Assembly: GCA_029891345.1 (NCBI GenBank)
Contig: CM057005.1
Location: 64,507,260-64,571,259, forward strand
Origin: Dryococelus australis
Taxonomy: Eukaryota > Arthropoda > Insecta > Phasmatodea > Phasmatidae
Length of the DNA stretch: 64,000 nt
Direction of reading: 5' to 3'
Shown: in pieces, positions 1-13,200 of the stretch
Layout of the letters: each line of letters starts with the position of its first letter
How positions within the stretch are numbered: position 1 is the stretch's first letter
Translations under genes and position numbers: made by a program
Notes under the pieces: generated by a model
Database searches by the model: none
Told to the model about the DNA's origin: nothing
Seen by the model: only the letters and a program-made list of their open reading frames with translations

Positions 1-290
1 TGTGTTTACAATTTTAGGTAAAGATTGTTATCGTAAGAAATCGATATTTTAGACTTAAATAATTACAGAAGCCTTGGCAATTTATGCAACGTGTTTTTTA
101 AACCCATGTTGACCTTAAAAAAAACAGCTAGACTATTTTGAAACTGTGCTTAACAACCAAACCCTGTCGAAAAATTAATTCATAGTAGCTGAAACAATTG
201 GCGAGCTTCGCAATAAGCAGGACTCTAACCAGAAGTGATTTGTTTGCCAATCTTAAAGCCTTTTGCCCATATGTAAGGTCCTACCTACTG
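1..290. other. No feature seen
   Basis: A/T-rich sequence without a convincing ORF, RNA gene or repeat that I can pair with anything else in the window. Confidence 0.5.
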
Positions 291-538
291 GGGGCCGCGG
301 TTGTTTAGTGGCTAGACTACTTGCCTTTCACCTAGGTGAACCTGGTTCGAGTCCAGCGGGGATCTCCCGTTTCCCTAGCCCTTACATTCCGGCTCCGCTC
401 CGCACTCATCTAGCTTCATTCTAATCAGCTCTTAAGACCTCTATGTTAAATAGCCGCCTAAATATCTTTACTCAATATCTCACTCACTCCTACGTACTAG
501 GATTCCCGAAGTACTCTCGACTGTTTCAGAGCTACACG

Positions 539-598
<60 letters not shown>
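291..598 (+). mobile_element. tRNA-derived SINE, family S1, followed by a 59-nt poly-T
   Basis: The head starts GGGGCCGCGG and carries an RNA polymerase III A-box-like TAGTGGCTAGA (306-316) and a B box GGTTCGAGTCC (344-354). The body (GATCTCCCGTTTCCC, then TTCCGGCTCCGCTCC) matches four other copies in this window (35050-35307, 36388-36619, 38720-38912, 56765-57020). A run of T from 540 to 598 closes the copy or belongs to a second insertion. Anticodon region and acceptor stem do not form a normal tRNA, so this is a SINE, not a tRNA gene. Confidence 0.8.
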
Positions 599-2030
599 CC
601 ATTTACGTAGTTTATTCCATCATCGGAGAACATATATAGGCAGGGCAAAAAAAGTCTGGGGAAAAGGCTTGAGTTGTGGTATTAAATATTTTTGATGGAA
701 TTGGCTTTTACGGAATTTAAATTTGTTTTGAAGGGATTGGCGTCAGAGCGCAAAAGAGAGAAACACACTTATTTGTTTGCTCGGAAATAAGTTTCTTGGG
801 CACGCGGGAAAATGAGAGTTTGTGTGTCGTTAGAGAAATTAAATATTTCGAGTATCCTCACTATAGGCATTTTTGACGATCAGAGTAAAATGCGCCATCG
901 AGACTCGTGGGCGGAATCCAGAATGGCGTTCAGCTTCCTGTGCAGAAGGAAAAAAAAATTTCGACCTTTTATTGTGGACAACAAATGCCGTATAATTCAG
1001 TCTTTAAAAAATATATTTAAAAAAAATTGCCGTTAATTTTTAAGTATTTTATTTCACTGGTCTTCGCTGATTAAGCTTTATTCTCAGTGTTTCAGGTTTT
1101 GTGTGTGCTTGTTAGTGTATGTTTACAGTTATTTTGTTGTATAGTCGGCTGTTCAATTAACATCTCGTGATAAATCACTGATTTTGATAATCAGCAATGA
1201 AAAAAAACTTGAAATTTGATAGTAGTGTTTTTCCCCTCCCCCCTCCAACAAACAGCCGTTGCACCGAATTCCTGCCACCATGAATGAATAGCCAGAAATT
1301 ATACCAATGTAAAAGCAATGTGGTTTTTTTCCCCAGCTGGGCTCCGTAGTGGAAGTCTAGTTATTTATTTAGGCTGGTTGTAATTGAGATAGAAAGACAT
1401 AAAAGCATGAACTAGTTGTATGTTCCCATCCAGGCCCGCCGGGATGGTCAGAAAAGGGGAGAGTGGGGGCTGGCTGGCTCGGTGATATTTAATTTTAAGT
1501 TCCTTCCTACCAATTTTCGTTGGTTATATCTTTGAATAATGACTACATATTTGGAAGGAAACTAAGTTGCCTTAGGAGAAGCTAGTAAAATAGTGTTTAA
1601 AAATCTTTGTTAAATCTTACATTAATACCTAAAATTGCAAGGTCTTTGAGAGTTCTTGTTTTAATGAGTGTAAAGGGTTATAAAAGTTGCGCATTATGTA
1701 AGTGTACTCAACAAAATTATTTGTTCTCTGGGCCCTAGAGACTGTCGACGGCTGTGTTCTCATCATGCGCTCTCTCACCAATTTTTTTTTTTTACGTTGC
1801 ATAAAAATGAACATTGTCTTGTCGTGAACATTAAGAATTGTGAAGCTTCTGTTGAAAAACATGCATGTTTAGGAAGTATACAGCACTCTCGAAGCTTCAA
1901 CAGATCGTGTCATCCGCAATATTGAATTATTTATTTCTTCCCGAGTAAAATTTAGGAGGCTTTATTGGAAAATGTGACAGTAGAAGATTAGATAATTACC
2001 CTAGCCATCGTTACGGACATAATATACTGT
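599..2030. other. No gene recognised
   Basis: A/T-rich DNA with short homopolymers. The small ORFs here (for example 812-1036) have biased A/T codons, no recognisable domain and no supporting context. Confidence 0.5.
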
Positions 2031-2600
2031 TATGTGCTCGCTGCTTCGCATCCCGCGTGAACGAGTGGAAGTGAAGGACATCAGTTATATGATAGCGGTG
2101 GCGGCATATCAGTGTAATGTTTTGAATGGAGGACGAGCGAACCGCGTAACTATTACCAAAAAGCGAGCCGACACGATAATCATTTTGCGATGCGCGCTGC
2201 TGACCCTGTTTGTACTGATTTCTGCGTTTATCTGAATAATGCTCTGGATTACTGACCTCGTTTTCTCACCGTGTCTCGGGGTGCTTTGAACCTTCCAGAG
2301 GGTCAGGACGAACGCTATATAAGTATGGCAGGCCTCTGAGCCGAGTTGTTGATGAGTGAATGAGTGGCTAAGTTTTGGAGCGATAGAAGAACGAGCGGCG
2401 AGAGAAGTGACCGGCAGAAGGAAAGTATCAAGCAGTAAAGGGTGCGGCTGGCAGACTGGACTGTTGGACTAGATGTGCGAGGGAAAGACATTATAAATAA
2501 TTGCAACAGATAAAATGAGCACTTGCTAATGAGGAGTACGAGTTAATTGACGTACCAAATAGAGAGAGACATTAAGGAGGACATTAATTACAGTTGAAAT
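2031..2600 (+). promoter_or_regulatory. Possible core promoter with leader, or old LTR-like segment
   Basis: A clear TATATAAG (2316-2323) lies in a locally G/C-richer block and is followed by a purine-rich, stop-dense leader-like stretch to about 2580. The block begins TGTTATGTGC near 2030 and could end ...TTACA near 2593, which has the look of an LTR. I found no target duplication and no second copy. A chance TATA box is possible. Confidence 0.25.
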
Positions 2601-4017
2601 ATACATTAAATATTATGCTCACTGTTAAATATGTGATGCCGTCACACATGTTGGCTGTCTACTTGAAAATTACGTTACTCTACAAGGAAAATATATGTAA
2701 TTCAGTAGGCCATTATGGCGGAGACAGGTTGGACGCACTTTGTGTCCTGAATAAGAGGTTGAGGTGCAATGTTGGCGGAAAGTTTTATTGGAAATATTTG
2801 AAATTGCTTTTATTTAGTTTTTAAAGTAATGTAGAAGAAATAAACAAATTAAACTCTTAACCTCACATAAAAATGGGTAATTGTAGACTCAAGAAAATCA
2901 TATCTGTTAAAAATTTGTGATGTTTTTAATAAGAAAGTTGGCAGGACAATGTGTATGCCAGTGAAAAATTTCACTTTAAATTTCAAGAAATATTTAGTCT
3001 TGCAATGGCACTGTTTGTGTGCATATAGAATTGTCGTCAAGTGTAATATGGTACTCCCTTATATTTTTTCGAATGTTTTCATCTGGGAGGCTTATTGGCC
3101 AAACTTGAGACTAAGTTAAACATTTATATAAAATTTGTTAGTTACATATATTATTGTAATATTTGAAATCCTCTGAATGAATAGAAATTCTACAAAAGTT
3201 TTCTATAGGTACACAATTAAAGTTTTGATTTTTACTGGAATATATAAAAAGCACAAAATAAAATGTAATATAATATGTATTTTGTATATCTCAATGTTGG
3301 ATATTAGTTGTTATGTTTGTGTTTGCAAACAAAAATAATACAGAAGAAAAAAAAGTAACTGTAATAAAATTTCAAATTGTGACGACTCGTGGCTTTTGTT
3401 CTTTGTTGATTAACTTTATCATCTTTGCTCTTTTTCTGCCCAAGCGAGGGTTTTTATTTCTTTATGGAGGTTTTTCTTGAACTGTGGACTGTTTACGTCC
3501 TCTTTTCCATGTCCTTGGGGGCAAGGACGTAGCAAATGAAAAGAGTAATAGTGGAGACGGATAATTTAATACTGTAAATAATAGCTGTGTGAATAAATTA
3601 GAAACCAAATTTAGTTCTTATGCTTTTATTAAGACCTCCATCCCTCACGAACTCGGATACGCCCATCATGCGTCCCATGTAGGCTAACAATACATACTAT
3701 TAACGTATATTTATGCAACAATTAACTTAAAAATTTCTTATGTTAATTCAGTCTCACCTTGTAATGACGCTCAGAGAACACCTATTTAAAATAGGGTACA
3801 AAAATTTGCACAGAACTATGAATTGGCGACGCTTTTATAATGAAACATTTTCAGTATGATGATCCCGACACTTCTATTATGACACTAAAACGAATAATTT
3901 CAGTATAAGGGGTGATACGGCCTCGTAAGTGTTGAGGAGGCATGGTGTATGTATTATGTCCGCTGAGAATACCGCGAGTGTGTCGGAATATGTTGCTCCC
4001 TTGACTGATTCTTGCAG
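2601..4017. other. Presumed intron or intergenic DNA
   Basis: Very A/T-rich, no recognisable gene or repeat. If the exon at 4018 is real, its upstream exon lies here or left of the window; I could not identify one. Confidence 0.4.
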
Positions 4018-4096
4018 ATACGGAGGATCGTTGTTGAAGCCCGAAGAAAAAGACTCCACCACACACGTCGTGTACGCTGACGCCACTGCAAGCCAG
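4018..4096 (+). CDS. Internal exon, first half of a BRCT domain
   Basis: The segment is bounded by a good acceptor (TGACTGATTCTTGCAG) and a near-consensus donor (CCAG then GTGAGT). After one base that completes a codon it reads 26 codons ending exactly at the donor, so it is phase 0 at its 3' end. The peptide has a YGG turn and STTHVVYAD. In BRCT domains the turn after helix 1 is usually GG or GA, followed by a charged loop and a THVV strand. The domain continues in the exon at 28995. BRCT modules bind phosphoproteins or partner BRCTs in DNA repair and checkpoint proteins. Gene identity is unresolved; a C-terminal BRCT would fit DNA ligase IV. No upstream exon was identified. Confidence 0.62.
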
Positions 4097-4137
4097 GTGA
4101 GTGTTCTGCCACTGTAAAAAAAAAATAATTCTGGTAA

Positions 4138-4541
4138 AGGCTATTCACGATAAAGTGAGCACTTATGAATCACTTCTCCTACCTGCATATATTGGAACGG
4201 CCGCACTGAGTGGCATACGCCCAGTAAAGTTGGGAACAAAGGGTGGAAAATAGTTCGATATCTTAACGTCGGAATGAAAAGTGTTAGGTAACCATTTGTG
4301 ACAAGTTAAATTATTTCTTTCGTTTTCTGTTTTTTTATGCATCGACGTATAAAATTTAGCAGATTGGGAAAACATTTGCTTTTATAATAACTTCACAGTT
4401 TTGCTTGACCAACGCATGAATAAAGTGATGAGACCCATAGCATTGTTAATTCTACATAAGGCGGAAGAATACACAACGTTCACACAAGTATATTTTTAGC
4501 AGGGCTTTTAAAAGTGCTCATTTTATCTTGAACAGCCTATA
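4138..4541 (+). mobile_element. MITE family A, copy 1, about 404 bp
   Basis: The left end reads GGCTATTCACGATAAAGTG then AGCACTT; the right end is the inverse, ending AACAGCCTATA. Interior landmarks shared with other family A copies are TACCTGCATAT, CGCCCAGTAAAGTTGG, AAGTGTTAGGTAACC, GACCAACGCATGAATAAAG and AGGCGGAAGAATACACAACG. It lies 42 bp downstream of the BRCT exon and is inverted relative to the next copy. It has no coding capacity. Confidence 0.85.
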
Positions 4542-4638
4542 AACTTCTTAAGCTGTAATGGAAGTTTTTTACCTGCACATTGTATGGAAATAGTACCACG
4601 TATCCGACTGCAAATATAGGAATGCTAGCGTCGTTACT

Positions 4639-5063
4639 ATAGGCTATTCACGGTAAAATGAGTACTTTGGAAAGCCCTGCTCAAGATCTACTTGTATGCA
4701 CATTGTATATTCTCCCGCCTTATGCAAGATTAATATTATAATGGGACTCATCACTTTATCCATGCGTCGGTCAAGTGAGTGTAAAATTATTAGAAAAGAA
4801 AATATTTTACAAATCTGCTTAATTTTACACCTCGGTGCATTAAAAAAGAACAGAAAGCGAAATAAATAATTTAAATTATCAGAAATGGTTACCTAACGCT
4901 TTTTATTCGACGTTAAGATACGGAACTACTTCCCATCCATCGTTACCAACCTTACTGGGCGCATGTCACATAGGGCGCCCGTTAAAATATATGCTGGTAG
5001 GGGCAGTTACTTTTTTCTAAGGTTGATTTCAAAAGTGCTCACTTAATCGTGAACAACCTTTAT
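4639..5063 (-). mobile_element. MITE family A, copy 2, inverted neighbour of copy 1
   Basis: It starts TATAGGCTATTCACGG and then shows family A landmarks in reverse order (TCAAGATCTACTTGTATGC, then TTACCTAACGC, then the reverse of CGCCCAGTAAAG). It ends GAACAACCTTTATA. With copy 1 it forms an inverted pair separated by about 97 bp. Confidence 0.85.
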
Positions 5064-7892
5064 ACGGGTTGGGGACTTCCCTACGCATTTGACTTTTGTG
5101 AGCGAATGTAGGAACCGTGGATGTATGGGAAAATAGTTTAACTCGCGCAATTTCTCACTATTCGTACACTGATATGTCTGCTAAGAAATTATTCAAAAAA
5201 GTAACATATCTTGTGCTCCTTGCGCCCTAAATTCGAATCGATGAAAAACCACTGGTAGTTTTCAGTGAAACAATTTCACTGATTGAATAAGCGACGGCCG
5301 ACTGCGTACGTCGAATGAAATATAAATTTTATTGGATTTAGTCGAATCATTTCGAGAAGTAAACATATTTCCGACAGTCACTGTTTATAGGGAGCAATTA
5401 ATATTAGAGATTTTTTTATTTTCTTTTAACTATGTCCAGAATTTGAACCCATACCGTCCTGCTTTTATACCATTATCTTATCAATCAAGGTACCAAACCA
5501 ATGTGGATTATGAAGGTGAAAATGTATTTCAGTTCTATACCAAAAATATGTAGCTTTCAATTGTATGTCCTTTCTTTTCGTTTTTAGTTTAATTGGTAAC
5601 ATTAGGATTTTTATAACAGTAAGTTCATATGAATGCACTCACTTCGCCACATTTCATACAGTTCTAAACCTTCAAACCTAGCACAATGACGATTGAAAGA
5701 CTGAATGTTCATTTTGCCTCGCAAAATGGTATTATAAAATACGAAGTTCAAATTAAAAAAAAAAAAAAAGCACATGTTTGATTGGTTTTATTATTTTATC
5801 CGTTGTTATTTCATTTTATACACGTTGTTTAACTGCCCGAAGTCTTGGCCCTGGTAGGGAAGGGGTACACATCTCTTGGCGTGCTGATTGATGATTATAA
5901 AGTTCCCAATTAGCAAGTTTCAGGCGGCAAACACGTGACGTCCGAGGAACAGACTTGTGTCCCTCCCGCTGTTCGCCAACCCGCTTCAGACTTGCAGATA
6001 AATTGCAATTAGCCGGCGATGTAGTCCGGCAGTCGTCTCCAGCCCCTCCCCCCCCCCCTCCTCTACCCTCTTCCACAACCGGTTGTAATGAGGTGCGCTC
6101 GGACTGGCTTAACACAGAGTCGTGGGCCGTGAAAGTTTGAGGGGTCCGGGGTCAAGTCTGCTTGCCTTCTCGCGCAACTTCGCGATATGTCATCCCAGCA
6201 GACACTTCGCTTGTCGGATTTCCCACTTCGAAATGTACTTGCTGTGTGTACTATTGTGACGATGCCTCGTCACGTAACTTGGCGCCTAGTGTTTTTATGA
6301 CAAGGTTGGCAACAGTTGGTTGCCGTGGCGCGAGCGCCGAGTACTTTTTAATTGGACGGCCGATTATTATTGTGCTTTTGTATGTACACTGTATTGGAAT
6401 ATTTAATATTTTTAGAATTTATTAATCCTATTTGCTTATTGTTTCAACCCTCTGCCTGCATATTTGACAGCTGCAAATATTAATATTGAACTTACGGTTT
6501 ACTGTGTGAATAATGAGACTGTGCAACGTTTACACCGATACTCTAGTAATTAAACTTAACAACGAGTTTGCTACCTGCTCTTTAGATTTATTACTTTTTC
6601 TATAAATGAGTTCGTCATCTACTCACGAGTTATGTTTGGAGGTTTAGGGTACTTTTGGCAAAGTGAGGTAGCAGTTAAGTATCCTGAAACCCGCGCTGGG
6701 TAGAGGGCGGCTCACTATGGATGGGCCAACCAGTTACTTTCATGTAACGTGTTTCAAGTACGCAAGTTATTTCCGTAGCAGTTTGTCGAGGAACATTTCT
6801 CTCCTGTCTCGAGCCCACCCATTCGTCCAGCCAGCCACACATCCATCGATTCATAGAACCTTTTCTCTGACGCCCAACGTGTGAACACCGCGTACAGCTC
6901 TAAAGGTATCGACGAACCATCTGCCTATCCTATGCATTAAAAAAAATCTAACTTCAGGAAGCAATTACTATCCGATCCCAAAGGGAACGGTAAAGTTAGG
7001 TTGTAGGATTGCGTACGCGCACATAAACGGACGTTGTACCAGGTGTAATTTTGCTTTACGGGAGAACCCTTTTCAGTGTAGGAACATTCAGCTTATCGAC
7101 CATGACTTCCGTATCACACACAGCCTTGAGTTGAGAAGGGTCCAGAGAAATCGTAGGACGGTAGTTTTCTGCCCGCAAATGAACGCCTGCCGTGCGTATT
7201 GGCAGAATCTGCTGTCGCGTTATTAATGCTTCGCTCGCAGATTTCTCCCATCCGCCACGTCGAGTGGGTCGCGACGTCTACCCGGCGTGCTCAAGAGCGA
7301 AGTTGCGTTCTAGACAGGTCGCACCACTCCCCCCCCCCCTCCCCCTCCACCCTCAAATTCCGCAGGGTTGAGTGGAAGGGCAATCTGCAGGGATAGGGAC
7401 CTCCGTTTGAAATAGTACTGGATCCAGACTTGAGGTTATTTTTTATGGGCGGAGTGAAAGGTGTTGTGAGCTGCTAGGATGTCTTGAGGTTATCGAATAA
7501 CCCAGGAGAAATTTTCATATTTAAACCCTTAACGCCAGTGCGAGCGATTTAGGGCCAACATATTAAGGGGCAAAGGATTTTGCATTGTAACTTAAGTAAT
7601 AATGTCTCCGCAAAAAATCGCGAAATTACTGGAAATTCCACATTAAAATGAAATAAGCTACTTGCTATATTTATAATGCCGATTAAAAAATAAGTAGTTC
7701 CAGACAACTCGAAATTTCAAAATTACGCGATGAATGCCTGAAAAAATTTTTGTTTCTACTGTCACTTTACTTTTTTATGTTGGTAGTGTATTTTGCGACA
7801 TGTTTACATTTTGTGGCTTGGAGTGATGCCACGGCCCAATGCATGGGAGTGTCGCATTTCTACTTTGTTGCTCTTTAACTGAATATGTTTAT
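5064..7892. other. Intronic DNA without a recognised gene
   Basis: Contains a poly-A tract near 5756, a C/T-rich patch near 6040-6080 and an 11-C tract at 7329. Stretches 5930-6340 and 6680-7400 are somewhat richer in G/C, but I find no convincing exon in them. Confidence 0.5.
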
Positions 7893-8319
7893 GGGCTGCT
7901 CACGGTAAAAGGAGCTCTTTTGAAAGCCCTGCCGAAAATCTACTTCTCTGTTAGTTGTGTATCCTTCCATCATATATTAGATTAGCATTGTTACTGGCCT
8001 TCTCACGTTATTCGTGCGTCATTCAAGTGCAACTATAAAATTAGTAAAATTGTAGATATGTTAACAATAGTGTCGAATATTACTCTAATAAGCGTAAAAT
8101 AGGCAAAAAAAAAATTTTTAATAAATTCGGTGGTGAGAAGCCTAAACTTTAAACTATGAATACAACTCTGAGTTACGTTTTTCGTATTTCTCTGCCAACT
8201 TAACTGGGAACAATGCGAGTCGGTGTGTCATTTGAAGCACATGCTGTTAGCGGCCAGTGCTTTTTTTTTTTTCCATGGGTTGATTTCAAAAGTGCTCACT
8301 TTACCGTGAACCAACTATA
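7893..8319 (-). mobile_element. MITE family A, diverged copy 3
   Basis: The ends are GGGCTGCTCACGGTAAAAG and TTCAAAAGTGCTCACTTTA with ACCGTGAACC. GAAAGCCCTGC lies next to the left end, which marks reverse orientation. The interior differs clearly from typical family A and resembles the partial copy at 52895, so the two may form a subfamily. Confidence 0.7.
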
Positions 8320-9050
8320 AAAAAAGTTTACATGATAATTTAAACAATTGCAGTCTAACGAAAAGGGGCTGCCCCTGCCGCTGCGAACTCTCCCCTCCCC
8401 CTCTCTTTTTTCACCTATCGCCCTTTTAGACTCGCCATCACTGCGTAAGGTCCTTAACTACACCTGGAGCTGCTGTGTGTGTATGAGGTACGGGCAACAC
8501 TAAGACCGTGTCCGAAATGGCAGATTTTGTTGACAAAGTGATCGTGTGACCTGATTTTGTATACAAAAAATGGTGTATTTGGTATCTAGCGGATATTAGC
8601 AAGAATAAAAAAATGACAAGATTAGCGCCATGTTTGTTTTGGCGTTCAAAACACATACATATGCGTAATTAAAACTTTTTTTAAACAAATAACTGTTCAA
8701 AATACACAAAGCATGTTTTAAAAAAGCAAGTCAATGTTGTTCATTGTTTATTTATTTCGCAACAAAAAAAAATTTAAGTCGTTATTGCATAATTTATTGT
8801 CTTATTTATTAACACATTCGCATCATTCCAGTAATGGTTGTAGAAATATTACGTCAATTTTAAGCATTAAATTTAGTTTAGAAAATATTTTCACTGTTAA
8901 TGTAAAAATGCGTTGCCGGGAGTGCTAAACCAGGGACTTTCGGCAGTGTCCGAATTGAAACTTACAAAATAACAAATTACAAAATCACGAATTTGTCGTT
9001 TCGGACACGACATAAAACGCACACCTAACGTCTCATCGCTCTTATGCGCA
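8320..9050. other. No gene recognised; carries a short dispersed repeat
   Basis: The motif CACACCTAACGTCTCATCGC with the following TATGCGCAAGGC (9010-9055) recurs at 53281-53320 as CACACCTAGTGCCTCATCGC. Nothing else recognised. Confidence 0.4.
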
Positions 9051-9470
9051 AGGCACGATAAAGTGAGCACTTTTGTAATCAACCTTTGCAAAAAAAAGTC
9101 GCTGCCCCTACCTGCATATATTTTAACGGGCGCCCTGAGTGTTATGCGTCCAGTAAAGTTGGTAACAATGGATGGGAAGTAGTTCCGTATCTTAACGTCG
9201 TATGGAAAGTGTTAGGCAACCATTTCTGATAATTTTTATTATCTCTTTCGTTTTCTGTTTTTTTTTTTTTACATTGAAGTATACAAATGATCAGATTTGT
9301 TAAATATTTACTTTTTTATTGATTTCATAGTTGCACTTGACCGACGCATGAATAAAGTGATGTCCATGGCAATGTTAATCTTACATAAGGCGGTAAAATA
9401 CACAACGTGCCTTCAAGTCTATCTTAAGCAGGGCGTTCAAAAGAGCTCATTTTACCGTGAATAACCTATA
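9051..9470 (+). mobile_element. MITE family A, copy 4, left tip lost
   Basis: Starts at GGCACGATAAAGTGAGCAC, lacking the outermost bases. Full family A landmarks follow (CTACCTGCATATA, CCAGTAAAGTTGG, CCGACGCATGAATAAAG, AAGGCGGTAAAATACACAACG), and the right end closes with TTTACCGTGAATAACCTATA. It ends 22 bp before the hAT target duplication. Confidence 0.82.
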
Positions 9471-10171
9471 AGGAGCTATAGGTTACTATACGGCTAGAGC
9501 AGTGGCGTCACTAGGCCTTATTTGGGAGTGCTTAAGCCCCTCCAAATTTTCTCAAAGCCCCCCCCCCCCCCCCCCCCCCTTCTCAGCCCAAACCACATAG
9601 TAAAAATTGTAGTCAACATAAAACTCAAATATTTGAATAAGAATGTGATATTGGTAAGTCAATGTTGTAAATTGTTAACATATGCTACAGATAATGTTCT
9701 GAGCTAATGTATTCACTGCTAATTTATTATCGTAGCTGTTTATGGGTGCTAGCGCTGCACCAAAGACTCTTCATATTTCACTGATTATCAGTAGTTGTAT
9801 TTTTACATACTGCTGGGTAGAGCCCGCGCGAAGGCAGATTGATTGCTGAGAAGTTGATAACACTGAATTTACTCACGCCCACGGCCACGCAGAGGCAATT
9901 CAATGCCAGCGAAACAAGATAATATTGCCATTGTAGTTCTTCTTACAAAGGTTTTAAATAACACGCTTTACAAAATAATCGACTATCTCCTTAACAAAAA
10001 GAAAAACTTCCCATGGAATGTTCTGAGAGTTGAGTACGCTTGTTGGTTTGTTTCGTTTTACATCGTCTCTGCTGCACTGTCGAGAAAACAACACTTTAAA
10101 AATGTAATGTGTACGTTAGAGTTCTGTGTACGATTGTCTTGCGGTTATTGTTGGATTTAAATTGTATACAT

Positions 10172-12435
10172 ATGGATCGTTTTGTCGTCAAGCTGAAGAA
10201 ATCTACTGTCTTCTCAAACTGTAATTCTCAAAATAATAACAGTGTTGGCGATGTAAATAAGCAAGCAGAAACGATTGTGCCGACAAATTGTGAATCAGTT
10301 ATCCATGGTGTTAATCAAGAGGACGATCCTTATGGCCTATCGAGTAAGACAGAAAAACCAGAACAACCTGCTGAGAGTATTTGGTAAGCAGAAACGATCT
10401 TTTTCTAAAACCTGGCCGTGGTTAGAATACAGTGTATCACGTGATGCCGCGTTTTGTTTTCCGTGCGGACATTTCGCTTTATGGTGGGGGGGGGGGGGGG
10501 CCTACATGGCTAGTGCTTTTGCTCGCAGTGGCTTCTCCAACTGGAAACATGCGTTACGAAAGCTTAGGGATCATGACATTACAGAATGCCGTCTTAAAGC
10601 AGCAGAACGATGGTTAAATTTTTGTGCCACCCAGACTTCCGGCCCAGTAGCTCAACAACAGGTAAATACAAACTTAGAATATATAAAAAGACGCAGAACA
10701 TTTTTGGTAATGTTAGTGGACATACATTTACTCACAGCTCGCCAGGGTATAGCTCAAATAGGCCACTGCGAAAATGCAAATAGTCAAAATCGTGGAAATT
10801 TTTTTAGAAATTCTTGAATCGATTTCAAAATTTGACACTGAATTTCAATCAAGCTTTCAAACCTCATTGTTAGATTTTGTGCTACGTAATGCAACTTATG
10901 TATCAGCTTCGTCTCAGAATGAAATTTTAGAATACTGTGCAACAGTTGTGAGAAATAAAATATTAACTGACGTGAAGAGTTCGTTTTACTTCTCTGTTAT
11001 TGCAGATGAAACCAAAGATGTAAGCAAGACGAAACAGTTCAGTATTTGTGTGCGCTATATCCTCGATGATAAAGTACGGGAAAAGTTTTCGACATTCTGT
11101 AATTTTAGCGATCTAAGTGCTTCCGGATTGCACAATAGGATGGTTAAAAAGATGAAAGAATATGACATGTATAATCTGGTTTGTGTGGCTCAATGCTATG
11201 ATGGGGCTAATGTAATGAGTGGCCATTATAATGAAGTGCAACAACTGTTTGCGAATGAGCATCCTCTGGAAATTTATGTACATTGCTATGCACACAGACT
11301 TAATTTAGTACTAGTTGATACTTGCAAGTCGATTCCTGAAGTCAGAGCGTTTTTTGATTTGTTGAATAGCTTACATAATAATTTTTCTAGATCGACAATA
11401 GCTCACAATACATTTCTTGATGTGCAGAAAGACTTAAATCTCAAAAAGACTGGACTGGTAGATTCCAGTTCTGTCAGATGGTCCTCTCAGTTAAGATCTC
11501 TGAAAGCAGTGAAAAATACCTAGCCCAACCTGCTAAGGGTCTCTGTCTTTTCCTCAAAAAAAAAAAAACAATCTACAATATTTGCACTTTTCATTTTTAT
11601 TGAAGTTTTAGGTATTACTGACATAATTAGCAAGAGTTTTCAGTCTCCTAGTTAAGTTGCTGTTTCTTCTGTGTGTGACACACTGCGACAGCTTCGAAAC
11701 GAAGAACACCTCAAATCAGCGTACGGCAGTGCTAGGGATTTTGGGGAAGTCCTGTTGCTGAGAACAAACGCCCCCAACGAAATTTGAAAACATCCTCTAC
11801 CATAGATAGTTGTATTATTTTTTAAACTGTCGGATATGGGAACGACAGGCCTCGAGTTGAATGTGCCTTTGAGTCCTCGGATAAAAAAAAAAAAAAAAAG
11901 TTTATCCTATGATAGACTTCATTAACTCCGAGATAAGAAGGCGATTTACTGATTAGCCGAATAAGGAAATTCTGAAAACCCTTGAAGTGATATCTCCGAA
12001 ACTAGTCGTCATAATCTCGCAAAGTTTTTAACTCTTGATCATTTGCAAGGTTTCTGTAAGCACTATAAAGTTGAAGTTTCTGAAGTTGAAATAGTTATAA
12101 CTTTTTTGCTTTGTATTTTTCAGATAGTTTTTAGCGATATTTCATTACTTGATCTGTACACTCTCTTGCCTTAAAGTATGTTCCCGAAGCTCAAAACAAA
12201 TCTCCAGATCGCACTTACCATTCCCGTTCCATCGGCATCAAGTGAAAGGTCCTTCAGTGTACTAAAAAGACTTAAAACGTACCTCAGAAATACCATGGGA
12301 CAGGAGCGGCTCGCATCTCAAGCTCTGCTGGCAATAGAAAAAGAAGATAGCAAGAAAATGTGTCGGGGCTGCATTATCGATGAATTCGCATTCAAATCCA
12401 ACAGAATACTGCAACTCTTCCATCCTAGTTTTTAG
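10172..12435 (+). pseudogene. hAT transposase pseudogene, TTF/ZMYM1-like
   Basis: Three frame-shifted blocks cover the protein. The N-terminal part (from MDRFVVKL, 10172) leads into a TTF-type zinc-finger region with FCFPCGHF and GFSNWKHALRK (10275-10817). The core (10774-11523) shows VIADETKDVS, CYDGANVMSG and HCYAHRLNLVL, typical of hAT RNase-H-like catalytic cores. After a decayed segment (CDTLRQLRNEEHLKSA can still be read near 11680-11730), the C-terminal dimerisation block shows PSASSERSFS and LASQALLAIEKE (12178-12435). A 15-G run (10486-10500) sits in the zinc-finger coding part. The enzyme would cut and paste hAT DNA; here it cannot be translated whole. Confidence 0.9.
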
Positions 12436-13144
12436 CATCTTCACTGAGTGAGTATATTTTGGTGCATTTTATTGTATAAACAATGCAATGTGCGTAACAT
12501 TGTGCCAAGGGCGAACCTAAAGAGGGGAGGGTGGCAGGTGGCCTTGGACCCCTCTCCAAACCTATGAAATTAATCTAATAAATGTCTACTGAAACTTGCA
12601 GTTTTAAAATTTTCATAAAAATATATATTTACGTATTAGATAGGTATAAAAGCTAGTTGAGAACCTCACAAAGATACATAACATATGCAAAAAACTTTCT
12701 GACTCTGTGACAAATGTTTTATTTAAGTGTAAATAATGTTAGTAAGGTATAAATAAGTAGATGTGCCTGTGGTTTCTAACATGTAAGATGTGAATTTTAT
12801 GAAAATTTGTGTAGCTTCTATCGGTTGCTCATCTTAGCCTCTGCTAGTGTATAAGTTTAAATTGTTTGTGTAAATAAAAATTGCTTTCAGCTGAATAAGA
12901 GTTGATGATTTTTTTTTTGTTGAAAATGTTTTTAATGTAAGTCAAAGTAAATGTTTAGTCTAATTGTACAGACAATGATGGAAAAATGCAGTACAAATTT
13001 GGTAGTACAGCTGTCGCTGTTTACGATACTTTAAGCACCACAAAACAAATAAAATCATTACCTCTAAGACAAAATTAATTCCTGGATTCGCCTTTGAATT
13101 GTAGTCTTGTTATTTTTATTTTGGAATATCTATGTCTTTGCCGA

Positions 13145-13200
13145 ACAAGGTGGCGCAGCGGTAAAACCTCAGATCGGTAGGACTCGGGTTTGACTCCCGA
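13145..13200 (+). repeat. tRNA-like SINE head fragment
   Basis: A-box-like TGGCGCAGCGG and B-box-like GGGTTTGACTCCC lie 30-40 bp apart, followed by a 17-C tract. It lies inside the right end of the hAT element. The spacing fits a SINE head; no tail or body is recognisable. Confidence 0.45.

Noticed and set aside
5816..6115. 99-codon minus-strand ORF with a glycine run
   Set aside because: The glycines come from a C-rich simple tract; no domain.
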